DNA of 64,000 nt from Vibrio rotiferianus CAIM 577 = LMG 21460 (GTDB lineage: Bacteria > Pseudomonadota > Gammaproteobacteria > Enterobacterales > Vibrionaceae), in assembly GCF_002741985.1 (NCBI RefSeq), contig NZ_APHW01000104.1, forward strand, positions 1-64,000, in the 5' to 3' direction. The notes below the pieces were generated by a model, which worked only from the letters and a program-made list of their open reading frames with translations, had not been told where the DNA came from and did not search any database. The translations under genes and the position numbers were made by a program. Shown piece by piece: positions 45,064-53,752 of the stretch (positions are counted from its first letter, which is position 1; the number at the start of each line of letters is the position of its first letter).

Positions 45064-45082
45064 TACTGATGTGACATCAGTA
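45064..45082 (+). promoter_or_regulatory. Perfect palindrome in the permease leader
   Basis: TACTGATGT-G-ACATCAGTA, just before the AGGAGAA ribosome site of the permease gene. The one-base centre makes it poor as an RNA hairpin, so a protein-binding site is more likely. Confidence 0.6.
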
Positions 45083-45093
45083 GGAGAATCAAT

Positions 45094-46191
45094 ATGAATC
45101 CAGAAATCATGACTATGGCTAAGGAAGCGCTTGATATGTTTGCGTTTCTAGCAACCGAACTTATCATCCTATTCCTAGCGATAAGCTACATTGTGGGTGT
45201 GTTGCAAGATTTTCTAACGCCAGAAAAAATTCAATCGATCCTGAGCTCGAAAAAGGGTAAAGGCTACTTCATTGCTGCGCTATTAGGTTCGATTACGCCT
45301 TTCTGTTCGTGTTCGACGATTCCTTTCTTGAAAGGTCTATTGCGTGCAAGAGCAGGTTTCGGACCTATGATGGTGTTCTTATTTGCAAGTCCACTGCTTA
45401 ACCCAGTGATCATTGGCTTGTTTGTGGTGACCTTTGGTTGGAAAGTCGCGGTATTCTACTTTGCTATCGCAATGACGGTGTCTGTGGTTGCGGGCTATAT
45501 ACTTGAAAAGCTAGGCTTTGAACGTTACGTAAAACCAGAAGCGTACGAAGCAGCAGGCACCTCTTCATGTGGTACATCTTGCGGTGATTCAAGCAAGAAA
45601 AAAGAACAAGCGAAACCAGTATCAAGCTGCACTACCAGTGCCTGTGGCGAATCTGCACCAGTTGCAGCAAAAACATCTTGTTGTGGTGATAGCGAACCAA
45701 AAGCAGAGCCTAAAGTGGAAGTGTCTTGCTGTTCATCAGACGGTACTGCAACAGCAACAATCGTGGAAGAAAAAGAACCTAGCCGCTGGGTACGTATTTG
45801 GCACTCAACTTGGAAAGACTTTAAACAAGTGTTCCCTTACCTGATGATGGGTATTGCGATTGGTTCATTCATTTACGGCTTCATCCCAACGGATCTTATT
45901 GCGGAGTACGCAGGTGAAGCGAAGTGGTACGCGATTCCAGTAGCAGCAATTATTGGTATTCCATTGTACATCCGTGCAGAGGCCGTAATTCCACTAAGCG
46001 CAGCACTAGTACAAAAAGGTATGGCACTGGGTTCAGTAATGGCTCTTATCATTGGTAGCGCAGGTGCAAGTCTTACAGAAGTGATTTTGTTGAAATCAAT
46101 CTTTAAGAACCAAATGATTGCAGCCTTCCTATTCGTCATCTTAACGATGGCAATGGGCGCAGGTTACCTATACACCTTCATCTTTGCTTAA
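45094..46191 (+). CDS. ArsP/SO_0444-type permease with Cys-rich central loop
   Basis: A 365-aa permease of the DUF318/ArsP superfamily with four or five helices on each side of a hydrophilic loop. The helix motif ITPFCSCSTIPFLKG carries a Cys pair. The loop (about residues 155-225) contains repeated cysteine motifs: SSCGTSCGDSS, SSCTTSACGES, KTSCCGDSE and VSCCSSDG, ten Cys in about 70 residues. Relatives export organoarsenicals or have been annotated as Cu/Zn efflux proteins. Ribosome site AGGAGAA. Divergent from the Cys-rich ArsR and SigZ genes, which probably control it. The metal is not determined by sequence. Confidence 0.86.
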   Translation: MNPEIMTMAKEALDMFAFLATELIILFLAISYIVGVLQDFLTPEKIQSILSSKKGKGYFIAALLGSITPFCSCSTIPFLKGLLRARAGFGPMMVFLFASPLLNPVIIGLFVVTFGWKVAVFYFAIAMTVSVVAGYILEKLGFERYVKPEAYEAAGTSSCGTSCGDSSKKKEQAKPVSSCTTSACGESAPVAAKTSCCGDSEPKAEPKVEVSCCSSDGTATATIVEEKEPSRWVRIWHSTWKDFKQVFPYLMMGIAIGSFIYGFIPTDLIAEYAGEAKWYAIPVAAIIGIPLYIRAEAVIPLSAALVQKGMALGSVMALIIGSAGASLTEVILLKSIFKNQMIAAFLFVILTMAMGAGYLYTFIFA

Positions 46192-46214
46192 TGTAATTAA
46201 GTAAACTGAAAAAC

Positions 46215-46246
46215 AAAAATCCCCAAGTTTCGGCTTGGGGATTTTT
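46215..46246. terminator. Bidirectional terminator after the permease
   Basis: 13-bp stem AAAAATCCCCAAG (46215-46227) / CTTGGGGATTTTT (46234-46246), loop TTTCGG, between convergent genes. Confidence 0.94.
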
Positions 46247-46265
46247 ATTCTGAAAGACTTAAAGC

Positions 46266-46637
46266 TTATCGCTCGCCAAGCACTTCAAATTCATCGTAAG
46301 TGAGGCGAGATAGGCCATCTTCTTGAATTTCCCACAATTCTTTGTGCACGACACCAAACGCCTTGTTCATCGTCCAATCTGACGTAAGAATGTAGCCATT
46401 TTCGCTGTCTTTTTCCCACTTAGTGTTGGTGTAGTCCACGCTGTTAAAACCTTGGTCCATGATGTTTTGCCAGAATGCTTGGATCGCTCCACGTCCCTCA
46501 AAGGTGCCAAAAGGCTTTGCCACCATAATAGCATCTTCGGCGTATTGCGCTGCGCAGCCCGCAGCATCTTGATTATTGAAAGCGACTTGCCATGCTGAGA
46601 TGCCTGCTTGAGCACGTTCTAAAACTGATTGGGTCAT
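46266..46637 (-). CDS. NTF2-like (SnoaL/DUF4440-type) protein
   Basis: A 123-aa cone-fold protein of the NTF2-like superfamily (WQVAFNNQDAAGCAAQYAEDAIMVAKPFGTFEGRGAIQAFW is the standard opening pattern). Such small proteins serve as isomerases, hydrolases or ligand binders; no catalytic residues can be assigned. It is divergent from a LysR gene 116 bp away, which is likely its regulator. Confidence 0.83.
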   Translation of the reverse strand: MTQSVLERAQAGISAWQVAFNNQDAAGCAAQYAEDAIMVAKPFGTFEGRGAIQAFWQNIMDQGFNSVDYTNTKWEKDSENGYILTSDWTMNKAFGVVHKELWEIQEDGLSRLTYDEFEVLGER

Positions 46638-46753
46638 CCTGAATGTCCTTTAATTGGTGTTTGTTTATGTAGCAATCATAGGAGTAGAATTGAGAGAGAA
46701 AAACAAAGTAATAAGAATTGAATGTTCTTTAAAACAGAACAATAAGGAAGGCG

Positions 46754-47620
46754 ATGAATAAGCTGCGTTTAATGTCTCTATTCGTTCATATTGTTGAATG
46801 TGGGTCGATCTCCAAAGCTGCAGAAAAGTTGGAGCTTTCTAAGTCGGTATTGAGCTCTGCTTTGAAGCATCTAGAGCAAGAGCTGGACACGTGTTTGCTC
46901 AAACGCACAACGAGAAAGCAAGCATTAACCTCCGCTGGTGAACGTTTTTATCAGCAGTGTGCGCAAATGACAAAGCAAGCTGAAGCGGCATGGTTAGAAG
47001 CGGCAGAGTTGAAGCAAGTGCCTACGGGAAAACTAACCGTCACTGCGCCACATGCATTAATGCGTCCAATAGTGCTCCCTGCTTTAACGAGCGTTTTTTC
47101 TGATTACCCAGATGTGCATTTAAATCTAGTCAGTGATGATAAGCATGTCGATATTGTTCAGCAGGATATCGACCTCGCGGTGCGCGTAGGGGCATCTGGT
47201 GATTCGAACATAAAACAGCGTAAGGTGGGGCAGTTTTGTGACGTATTATGTCGGGCTAAAGAGACCCATGTTGACATTGAAGCCACTTCTTATATCGCTC
47301 AACACTGGCAGGTGGAGCCCATTGTTCATGCCTTCTCTTTGGATGAGAAAGAGCACCAAGTTCAATACTTAGTAAAGCATCGTGCAAATACTGTGTTTGA
47401 TGTAGAGAGCCTTTTAGAAATGGGATTAGGTTTTGGGATCTTGCCTGACTTTATGTTGGCCTCGAACTCGCTTCTTGAACCTGTACCTCAAGCTAAAGCG
47501 CCAAAGGTGAATCCGATTTATGTGTTGCATCCATATCAAGCTCACGTGCCGATGGCGGTAACATTAGCGATAAAGGCAATTGAAGAGCGTATCGAAGAAG
47601 TGATTTTATGTAGAAACTAA
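46754..47620 (+). CDS. LysR-family regulator divergent from the NTF2-like gene
   Basis: A 288-aa LysR regulator (MSLFVHIVECGSISKAAEKLELSKSVLSSALKHLE) with ribosome site AAGGAAGG. The effector half has the usual alpha/beta pattern (LAVRVGASGDSNIKQRKVG). It belongs to the subgroup of single-domain regulators that control a divergent neighbouring gene. Confidence 0.88.
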   Translation: MNKLRLMSLFVHIVECGSISKAAEKLELSKSVLSSALKHLEQELDTCLLKRTTRKQALTSAGERFYQQCAQMTKQAEAAWLEAAELKQVPTGKLTVTAPHALMRPIVLPALTSVFSDYPDVHLNLVSDDKHVDIVQQDIDLAVRVGASGDSNIKQRKVGQFCDVLCRAKETHVDIEATSYIAQHWQVEPIVHAFSLDEKEHQVQYLVKHRANTVFDVESLLEMGLGFGILPDFMLASNSLLEPVPQAKAPKVNPIYVLHPYQAHVPMAVTLAIKAIEERIEEVILCRN

Positions 47621-47769
47621 GGGGCAGAGCGGAACAATAGGAGGAGTCCGAAATTAAAGTTGCTGCATTTTTATTCAGGATCAATCTTCATCATTATTTC
47701 ACCCCGCGTTCAAACTCCCTCGTCTACACTGTTTGATGAGTTGGCAGTTGGCACACCAAGGAGGCAGCC

Positions 47770-48063
47770 ATGATTGCAGTTCATCGAGAGTATTGTTTAT
47801 CGAATAGCCCAGATTTACACGCCCATATTGAAGTCAATCCTGTAGGCAAATTGGAAGTAGAAATTGTCGAGCTTCAAGAGCACCATAGCACCGAATTTGA
47901 TGACCTTTCTTTTGAAAGCAGTGGTGCTCAAACACGCATTTGTGGGAAGGAAGACACAGTTCCATGGCAGTTTACTCTTGCCAAAACCGATGCATTGGAG
48001 CTTTCTCATCTTGTGGATGAAGCAAATGAGGAATACGAGATGCTCATGAGTGATCTTATGTAG
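47770..48063 (+). CDS. Conserved-looking hypothetical protein
   Basis: A 97-aa acidic protein with a near-perfect ribosome site (AAGGAGG) before the ATG. Alternating beta-like segments (LHAHIEVNPVGKLEVEIVELQ, TVPWQFTLAKTDAL) end in a helix (EANEEYEMLMSDLM). No motif identifies it. It ends 24 nt before a terminator shared with the convergent kefB-like gene. Translation is very likely; function is unknown. Confidence 0.7.
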   Translation: MIAVHREYCLSNSPDLHAHIEVNPVGKLEVEIVELQEHHSTEFDDLSFESSGAQTRICGKEDTVPWQFTLAKTDALELSHLVDEANEEYEMLMSDLM

Positions 48064-48087
48064 TTTCCCATTTTCTTGGGTGATAAA

Positions 48088-48108
48088 AAACCTCCCAGAG
48101 GGAGGTTT
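48088..48108. terminator. Bidirectional terminator between convergent genes
   Basis: Stem AAACCTCCC (48088-48096) / GGGAGGTTT (48100-48108). The minus strand continues TTTTTTATC, so it mainly ends the kefB-like transcript. Confidence 0.9.
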
Positions 48109-48114
48109 CAGAAT

Positions 48115-50073
48115 TTATTTAGGCACTTCTTTGCAAGGTTGCAGCTCTTGGACGTTGTCTTCGTTGAAGTCGTCTGCGTATCCTTTCGGTGGCGGTGTCC
48201 AACCGCGTTCTGAGCGGGACAGTTTATCGTGACGATCTTTCTGCATCTCTTCAGCCATCCTCTCCTCAAGGTGAATAAACAGTTGACGGAAGTTGTTATC
48301 GTAACGTTCGCCCTCAGAGTCATCGGCCCACGCTTCGTAAAGCATGTCTGATTTACGATCCTCTACCCGCTTATACGTTGTTTTTTGCTGCTCAACATAA
48401 AATGGGTGAATTCCAAGAGATTTCATTACGTGTCCACCCATTTCTAATGCAGAGTGGTACGTCTCGGATTCGATAATATCGGCACCGGCTTGGCGGAGCA
48501 GGTAGCCATGGCCACGGTCGAACGCGCGAGCGATTACTTTCACTTTTGGATAGGTGTGCTTAACGTATTTGACCAGTTCGACACTGGCTTCTTGGTTATC
48601 AATGGCAACCACAAGTGCGGCAGCGTGTTCAATTCCTGCGGTATGTAACATGTCTGGGCGCATGGCATCACCAAAGTAAGCACGTGTACCTATTTGACGC
48701 ATGTTATCTACTTGACTGGCTTGGTGATCTAGCACGACCGTTTGAACGCCATTAGACACCAATAGGCGATTGACGATCTGACCAAATCGGCCAATACCTG
48801 CGATGATGACCGTACCTTGTTCTTCAATCGTGTCGCTTTCGCGCTCGTTAGATTCACTCTCAAAGCGAGGAAGAATGACTTTGTCGAACAGGATGAATAA
48901 TCCTGGCGTCAAGAACATTGAGATCGCAACTACCAATGCCAGTGTTTGTGAAAGCTCAAATGGAATCACGTGGTTTTGCACTGAGAAGCTCAGAAGTACA
49001 AAGCCAAACTCACCCGCTTGCGCTAAGCTCAACGTAAACAACCATCGGTTGCTGCCTTTGATTCGGAAAATGAAAGCAAGAATAAACAGAATCGCCGCTT
49101 TCAGGATCATCACAGCTAGCGTAAGAGCGATGATCAAACCAAAATCGCTGAACAGTACTGAGAAGTCGATGCCTGCGCCAACCGTGATAAAGAACAGACC
49201 CAGCAGCAAACCTTTGAATGGTTCAATGTTTGACTCCAATTCATGGCGGAATTCACTGTTCGCTAATACTACGCCTGCTAAGAAAGTACCTAGAGCAGGA
49301 GATAAACCCACTAGGCTCATCAAAGCAGCAATGCCGATCACCAGCATCAGTGCCGTTGCGGTAAAGATTTCACGCAGGCCAGAGCTTGCTACGTAGCGGA
49401 ATAGTGGACGACTTAAGAAATGTCCGCCAACAACGACAATAGCAATAGAGGCCGTAATCACTAGGCCGTAAGCCCAGCCAGGAAGTCCAGCAACCAAGCT
49501 GAGTTCTTCATGATGTTCTGCGGCTGCTTGAGCTGTCGATTGTGCTTGTTCTACCAACTCTGGCAGTGCCAACAGTGGAATAAACGCCAGCATTGGAATA
49601 ACTGCGATATCTTGGAAAAGCAGTACCGAGAACGCGTTTTGACCACCTTCGGTTTTGGTTAATCCTTTTTCACTAAAGGTTTGCAGAACAATCGCAGTGG
49701 ATGACAGCGCAAAAATTAAGCCGATTGCCAGTGCAATGGTCCATGGCTGACCAAAGTAAATTGCGATTGCCATAATTAGCGCAGTAGTACCACCAACTTG
49801 GAGACCACCTAAGCCCATTAAGCGGTTACGCATCGCCCAAAGCATTTTGGGCTCAAGCTCTAAACCAACAAGAAATAACATCATCACGACGCCAAATTCG
49901 GCGAAGTGTTGAATAGTCGTGGTTTCTTCACCGACTAATCCAATGATTGGCCCAATAACCACACCAGCGATCAGGTACCCCAGTACCGAACCTAAACCTA
50001 AACGCTTTGCTAAAGGGACGGCTATAACGGCGGCAATAAGATAAACGAAGGCTTGTAAGAATATCCCTGTCAT
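48115..50073 (-). CDS. kefB: KefB-type monovalent cation:proton antiporter (CPA2)
   Basis: A 652-aa protein. The first 385 residues or so are twelve or thirteen membrane helices of the CPA2 exchanger (LGLGSVLGYLIAGVVIGP, LFLVGLELEP, LLFQDIAVIPMLAFIPLLALP, LSPALGTFLAGVVLA). A cytoplasmic KTN/RCK domain follows, with the NAD motif GIGRFG at residues 426-431. The C-terminal tail is charged. Kef proteins release K+ in exchange for H+ when glutathione adducts of electrophiles bind, acidifying the cell as protection. The overlapping upstream gene encodes the expected quinone-reductase-like ancillary subunit. KefB versus KefC cannot be separated securely. Confidence 0.88.
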   Translation of the reverse strand: MTGIFLQAFVYLIAAVIAVPLAKRLGLGSVLGYLIAGVVIGPIIGLVGEETTTIQHFAEFGVVMMLFLVGLELEPKMLWAMRNRLMGLGGLQVGGTTALIMAIAIYFGQPWTIALAIGLIFALSSTAIVLQTFSEKGLTKTEGGQNAFSVLLFQDIAVIPMLAFIPLLALPELVEQAQSTAQAAAEHHEELSLVAGLPGWAYGLVITASIAIVVVGGHFLSRPLFRYVASSGLREIFTATALMLVIGIAALMSLVGLSPALGTFLAGVVLANSEFRHELESNIEPFKGLLLGLFFITVGAGIDFSVLFSDFGLIIALTLAVMILKAAILFILAFIFRIKGSNRWLFTLSLAQAGEFGFVLLSFSVQNHVIPFELSQTLALVVAISMFLTPGLFILFDKVILPRFESESNERESDTIEEQGTVIIAGIGRFGQIVNRLLVSNGVQTVVLDHQASQVDNMRQIGTRAYFGDAMRPDMLHTAGIEHAAALVVAIDNQEASVELVKYVKHTYPKVKVIARAFDRGHGYLLRQAGADIIESETYHSALEMGGHVMKSLGIHPFYVEQQKTTYKRVEDRKSDMLYEAWADDSEGERYDNNFRQLFIHLEERMAEEMQKDRHDKLSRSERGWTPPPKGYADDFNEDNVQELQPCKEVPK

Positions 50074-50687
50074 GACGCTTCCTTAATCAGTTGTGGGAGT
50101 GCGCTGTTGAGTTTGATGAGTGAAGCGGCAGCTTTGAGATCCAGCGTATCATTGACCAACGCACTAAGTAGCGTTTTGTAACGCTCTATATGCTGATCAA
50201 TTCGGTTTTCTTCTTGCGCGGTACGAGAACCAAACAGCGCCAATGGTGCAATGTAATGCATCCCGGTGAGCGCAGACATCTGCTCGATAGGAGCAAGCAA
50301 TTCTCGAATAGTGAAATGGTTGTAACCTTCTGCTTTATATGCTTCTTCTTTACCGCCAGCAGAGAGCACACAGAGTAGTGTTTTTCCTTGTAGTTCAGTT
50401 CCTTCAGAGCCATAAGCAAAACCGTACTCTAACACCAAATCTTGCCACTCTTTTAAGATGGCGGGTGTCGAGTACCAATACAATGGAAACTGAAAAATCA
50501 CCACATCGTGATCACGCAAACGCTGCTGTTCGCGGTCTATGTTGATATTGAAGTGCGGGTATTCAGCATAGAGATCTACGCAAGTGACGCCTTCAACAGT
50601 GTTCGCTGCTTTAAAAAGAGGAGCGTTAACTTCTGAGCGATGCTGGGAAGGATGCGCAAAGAGAATGAGGACTTTTTTATTTATCAT
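50070..50687 (-). CDS. kefG: KefG/KefF-like NAD(P)H oxidoreductase, antiporter ancillary subunit
   Basis: A 205-aa flavodoxin-fold quinone reductase (ILFAHPSQHRSEVNAPLF, VIFQFPLYWYSTPAILKEW, LLCVLSAGGKEEAY). These subunits bind the soluble domain of Kef channels and are needed for full activity. The stop overlaps the start of the antiporter gene by 4 nt, so synthesis is coupled. Ribosome site AAGGA. The KefG name follows from the pairing with a KefB-type channel. Confidence 0.87.
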   Translation of the reverse strand: MINKKVLILFAHPSQHRSEVNAPLFKAANTVEGVTCVDLYAEYPHFNINIDREQQRLRDHDVVIFQFPLYWYSTPAILKEWQDLVLEYGFAYGSEGTELQGKTLLCVLSAGGKEEAYKAEGYNHFTIRELLAPIEQMSALTGMHYIAPLALFGSRTAQEENRIDQHIERYKTLLSALVNDTLDLKAAASLIKLNSALPQLIKEAS

Positions 50688-51009
50688 AGGAATCCTTGCT
50701 ATGCGTCTAAACCATTTTTGGTATAGGAATGAAAGACTTTTGATTGCTGTAACAAACTGTAACTCATAAATGATGCCCTATCTACTTTAGTGATTGAACA
50801 AACGAAGGGTAAGCTCATTTTCAATAATAAGCGCTATGCATGGGGTGGTATCATTCTTTGGGGGATCAGGATTCGTGCATGAACTGTCTTTGTTATTTTT
50901 CCGTCATGAAGACGTATCGATCGCAAATAATTGGTGTTTGCTGGTTGGAAAGTCGTCAAATCTGTTCGTATGCTGAATAATAACCTTAAGTTATCAACGA
51001 CGTAATTTT
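50688..51009. other. Divergent intergenic region, kefG-like and LysR genes
   Basis: 322 bp. I see no convincing gene, terminator or operator. It must hold the kefGB promoter and a promoter for the LysR gene. Confidence 0.5.
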
Positions 51010-51951
51010 ATGGCAAAAGACCTCTTCTCTAATCTCGACCTCAATTTACTGAGGACGTTTATCATCCTTCATCAAGAGCGAAACATGCGACGTGCGGCTG
51101 AACGATTATTTGTTTCTCAACCAGCAGTGAGTAAGGCATTACAGAGGCTGCGGGATCATTTTGACGATGAGCTATTTGTTAAAACTCACCATGGTTTGAG
51201 AGCGACTGAATATGCCAACGAATTGGCTGAAAGCCTTGCACCGTTACTCGATGAAATATCCATTACACTCAATGGCTCTAAAGATTTTAATCCATTGGAG
51301 ATGAATGGGACGATTAAGCTCGCATTAGCACCATTTATCCTTAGCTCGTACGCAAGCGAAATCTTCCAAGCAATCAGACAAGCGGCACCTAACGTTCAAG
51401 TACATTTGCTTAACTGGTCTCGCTCTACCATGGACGAGATCATTAAGGACGAAGTACTCCTTGGTGTGAATTATGAAATCAACCATGCCCCCAAAGAGCT
51501 CTTGACGAAAGAGATCGTTAAAGATGCATTTTGTGCTTACGTTCGAAAAGACCATCCTCTGAAAGGTAACTGCCTAAGAGTTTCTGATTGTAAACATCTT
51601 GAGTTTGCGACGGTTATCGCTGCAGACTGGAACTCCAATATTTCTTTTTCAGAAAAAATCATGAAGATCAAAGGGGTAGAGCCTAAAATCGCCTTTCGTT
51701 CAGAGCTGCCGTCAGCAATTATTGATGTGGTAGCGAATTCAGATATGGTGTTTCCAGCATCAAAAACCGTGAATGTCGATAAGCTGTATAAACTCCGTAG
51801 GCTTGATATTGAGCTGGAAGGCATGGTGGTCGAGCCATCATTACTTGCTTATTACCATCATAAGAATCGACGCAATGAAATGGTGCATTGGTTGAGGAAC
51901 CTAGTGACGAACATTATTGTCGGGCACCTTGACCTTGAAACCGAACAATAA
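51010..51951 (+). CDS. LysR-family regulator
   Basis: A 313-aa LysR regulator with the standard front LDLNLLRTFIILHQERNMRRAAERLFVSQPAVSKALQRLRDHF. The pattern is that of the LeuO/NodD-like branch (EDELFVKTHHGLRATEYA). It is divergent from kefG-kefB across 322 bp, so a link to that operon is possible but not shown. It ends before a clear terminator. Confidence 0.88.
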   Translation: MAKDLFSNLDLNLLRTFIILHQERNMRRAAERLFVSQPAVSKALQRLRDHFDDELFVKTHHGLRATEYANELAESLAPLLDEISITLNGSKDFNPLEMNGTIKLALAPFILSSYASEIFQAIRQAAPNVQVHLLNWSRSTMDEIIKDEVLLGVNYEINHAPKELLTKEIVKDAFCAYVRKDHPLKGNCLRVSDCKHLEFATVIAADWNSNISFSEKIMKIKGVEPKIAFRSELPSAIIDVVANSDMVFPASKTVNVDKLYKLRRLDIELEGMVVEPSLLAYYHHKNRRNEMVHWLRNLVTNIIVGHLDLETEQ

Positions 51952-51991
51952 TAACCATCAGTTATCAAGCTAACTACCATCGTTTATTAAT

Positions 51992-52020
51992 AACCCGCCG
52001 TTAAGTGCGGGTTTCTTTTA
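51992..52020 (+). terminator. Intrinsic terminator after the LysR gene
   Basis: Stem AACCCGC (51992-51998) / GCGGGTT (52007-52013) followed by a T-rich run. Confidence 0.88.
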
Positions 52021-52130
52021 AGCGATTAGAGACAAAAAACGCTGTTCAATATACTTCTCTTCATCGGGCAGGGAGTCCACTGAATCTGCAAGAGGCAGCC
52101 CTGAATTTCGACAAATTAAGAGAGTAAATC

Positions 52131-52931
52131 ATGAAAGTTAAATTACTAAGTGCCGTTATCGCAGCATCTTTTCTAGCCGGCTGTTCATCATCAGGTTCTT
52201 CGGACTCCCCAAGTGAGCCAGCAGGTGTTGCTTCTGTTCAAACCTTTGAAGGTGAGCATTTCGATGGTATGGCAATTCAAGGTGACAACGGCGAGTACAA
52301 CACAGTAGCTATTCGCGGTGTAGAAGGTAATACCGTATTTAATGTTGGCGGAGAGCTTTACTTTACAGATGGTGATGTAGTTAAAGACGCTTCAGGTAAC
52401 GTGGTTGGTAATATCGAAGTACGTAATAACGAATTGGTGTTTGTGAATGACAAAGGCTTCGTACACTTGAGCGTAGAAGATGGACGATTAATTGTCGAAG
52501 AAGTGAAGCTCAATCCTGTACATCCTATTGAACCAACGCCGGAACACCCAATTGAATGGGAGCCAGCAAACCCAATTGAGCCAGTGCCGGAGCATCCAAT
52601 TGCAGGTGGTCCCGTAAATCCAATTGAGCCAGTACCTGAGCATCCAATTGAAGGTGGTCCAGTAAATCCGATTGAGCCAGTACCTGAGCATCCAATTGAA
52701 GGCGGTCCAGTAAATCCGATTGAACCTGTGCCGGAGCATCCAATTGCAGGCGGACCGGTAAATCCAATTGAAGCAAGCCCGGAGAACCCAATTGAAGGGG
52801 CTGCCAGCCTGCCTGTTCACGAGCTAACTCAAGAGCAACGTGCAGAGTTGAAGCAAAAAGTACAGTCTCTGTCACAAGAGCAGCGTCAGCAAATAAAAAG
52901 AGCGATTCGTGACCGCGCTGAGCGTTCATAA
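52131..52931 (+). CDS. Repeat-containing outer-envelope lipoprotein
   Basis: A 266-aa protein with a lipoprotein signal (SFLAGCSSSGSSD; lipidated Cys18). Residues about 30-125 form a small beta-rich domain, residues 131-226 are six 16-residue repeats of the NPIEPVPEHPIEGGPV type, and the last 35 residues are a charged helix (ELTQEQRAELKQKVQSLSQE). The Pro/Glu-rich repeats should be an extended, acidic spacer that holds the C-terminal helix away from the membrane. I do not recognise the family. Codon use matches its neighbours. Ends before a terminator. Confidence 0.82.
   Translation: MKVKLLSAVIAASFLAGCSSSGSSDSPSEPAGVASVQTFEGEHFDGMAIQGDNGEYNTVAIRGVEGNTVFNVGGELYFTDGDVVKDASGNVVGNIEVRNNELVFVNDKGFVHLSVEDGRLIVEEVKLNPVHPIEPTPEHPIEWEPANPIEPVPEHPIAGGPVNPIEPVPEHPIEGGPVNPIEPVPEHPIEGGPVNPIEPVPEHPIAGGPVNPIEASPENPIEGAASLPVHELTQEQRAELKQKVQSLSQEQRQQIKRAIRDRAERS
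52521..52808 (+). repeat. Six tandem 48-bp coding repeats
   Basis: Units start at 52521, 52569, 52617, 52665, 52713 and 52761. The four central units are nearly identical, differing mainly by silent changes and Ala/Glu in PI[AE]GGP; the first and last are degenerate. The number of units could vary between strains by recombination or slippage. Confidence 0.93.
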
Positions 52932-52955
52932 GTCAATCGCATAAGGGTAATGAGC

Positions 52956-52988
52956 AAGGAGCCGCTTGAGTAAAGTGGCTCCTTTTTT
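52956..52988 (+). terminator. Intrinsic terminator after the repeat lipoprotein
   Basis: Stem AAGGAGCC (52956-52963) / GGCTCCTT (52977-52984) with an inner CTT/AAG pair, followed by a run of six Ts. Confidence 0.9.
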
Positions 52989-53017
52989 GTTTCATACTTT
53001 TTTAATAGGTTTCCCCA

Positions 53018-53668
53018 ATGAACAAATCTTTGACACTGCTTTGCGCGCTCTTTGCTATCCCGTGTTTTTCCGCTGACTATAAAATGCCAGAGTTTGGATT
53101 GGACGTATCCAATACAGATGATGAATGGATTGTCACGGCCAGCGGTTATTTACAAGCTACCGAAGAGTGGAATATCTCCGCTGAAATTGACTCTACCGGC
53201 TACCTAGAACTGGGGACTGGCTACGGTGTCATGCTCGGACAGTTCTATACCGAAGCTTTTGTGAGTTATGGACGAGCTGATTTGTTCGATGTTTATGACG
53301 TTGGGGTGTTTACTGGAATGGCGTTAGGCAATGATTGGATGGTTTATGCCAATAGTTCTCATGAATGGAGAGAAAGTGCTATTGGTAAGTCATTCCCTGC
53401 ATTCGAAAATACCGCAAGAGAGTGGAAAAACACGGTTGGAACGAGCTATACACCAATTGATTTTCTCAGTCTTGGCTATGCTTATAACTACGATAAAAAG
53501 TTGACAGAGGGAGGTCATCGTACAAACCACGAGGTGCGAATCACGTTAAAACCGAAGTGGCTAGAACCCTACGTGAAGTATACGTTTGGTGAGCACAGGG
53601 TTTCGCCAGGTTCGACCAAAGTAAGTGAAGAAAACAGCGTTGAGCTAGGGATTAACTTTAACTTTTAA
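53018..53668 (+). CDS. Predicted small outer-membrane beta-barrel protein
   Basis: A 216-aa precursor with a signal peptide ending CFSA near residue 19. The rest alternates hydrophobic and polar residues in strands (GYLELGTGYGVMLGQFYTEAFVSYG, SLGYAYNYDKK, LEPYVKYTFGEHR) and ends in NFNF, an aromatic C-terminus suited to BAM-dependent insertion. About eight to ten strands are likely. I do not recognise a named family. It lies directly after the repeat lipoprotein gene but behind a terminator. A 24-codon membrane peptide gene follows 9 nt later. Confidence 0.75.
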   Translation: MNKSLTLLCALFAIPCFSADYKMPEFGLDVSNTDDEWIVTASGYLQATEEWNISAEIDSTGYLELGTGYGVMLGQFYTEAFVSYGRADLFDVYDVGVFTGMALGNDWMVYANSSHEWRESAIGKSFPAFENTAREWKNTVGTSYTPIDFLSLGYAYNYDKKLTEGGHRTNHEVRITLKPKWLEPYVKYTFGEHRVSPGSTKVSEENSVELGINFNF

Positions 53669-53677
53669 GGTGAAGGT

Positions 53678-53752
53678 ATGAACATACAATCAACCATTAT
53701 TGAATATGCAGTGGCGATTATAGGGTTACTTTTGACAGGAATAACCCTCTAA
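53678..53752 (+). CDS. 24-aa single-span membrane peptide
   Basis: A short ORF with ribosome site AAGGTGAAGG directly before the ATG, encoding MNIQSTIIEYAVAIIGLLLT then GITL. It is almost entirely one hydrophobic helix. It starts 9 nt after the beta-barrel gene, and its stop lies inside the next hairpin. Length, hydrophobicity and ribosome site are those of known small membrane proteins, but chance cannot be excluded for 24 codons. Confidence 0.5.
   Translation: MNIQSTIIEYAVAIIGLLLTGITL

Noticed and set aside
48803..49396. 197-codon plus-strand frame
   Set aside because: Lies opposite KefB membrane helices; no family match and no ribosome site.
52521..52808. CRISPR-like array
   Set aside because: The repeats are contiguous 48-bp coding units without unique spacers, in frame inside a lipoprotein gene.
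52488..52929. Two long minus-strand frames (110 and 134 codons) over the lipoprotein repeats
   Set aside because: Repetitive Trp/Arg/Asn or Gln/Leu products that are the antisense of a 48-bp repeat; no ribosome site.
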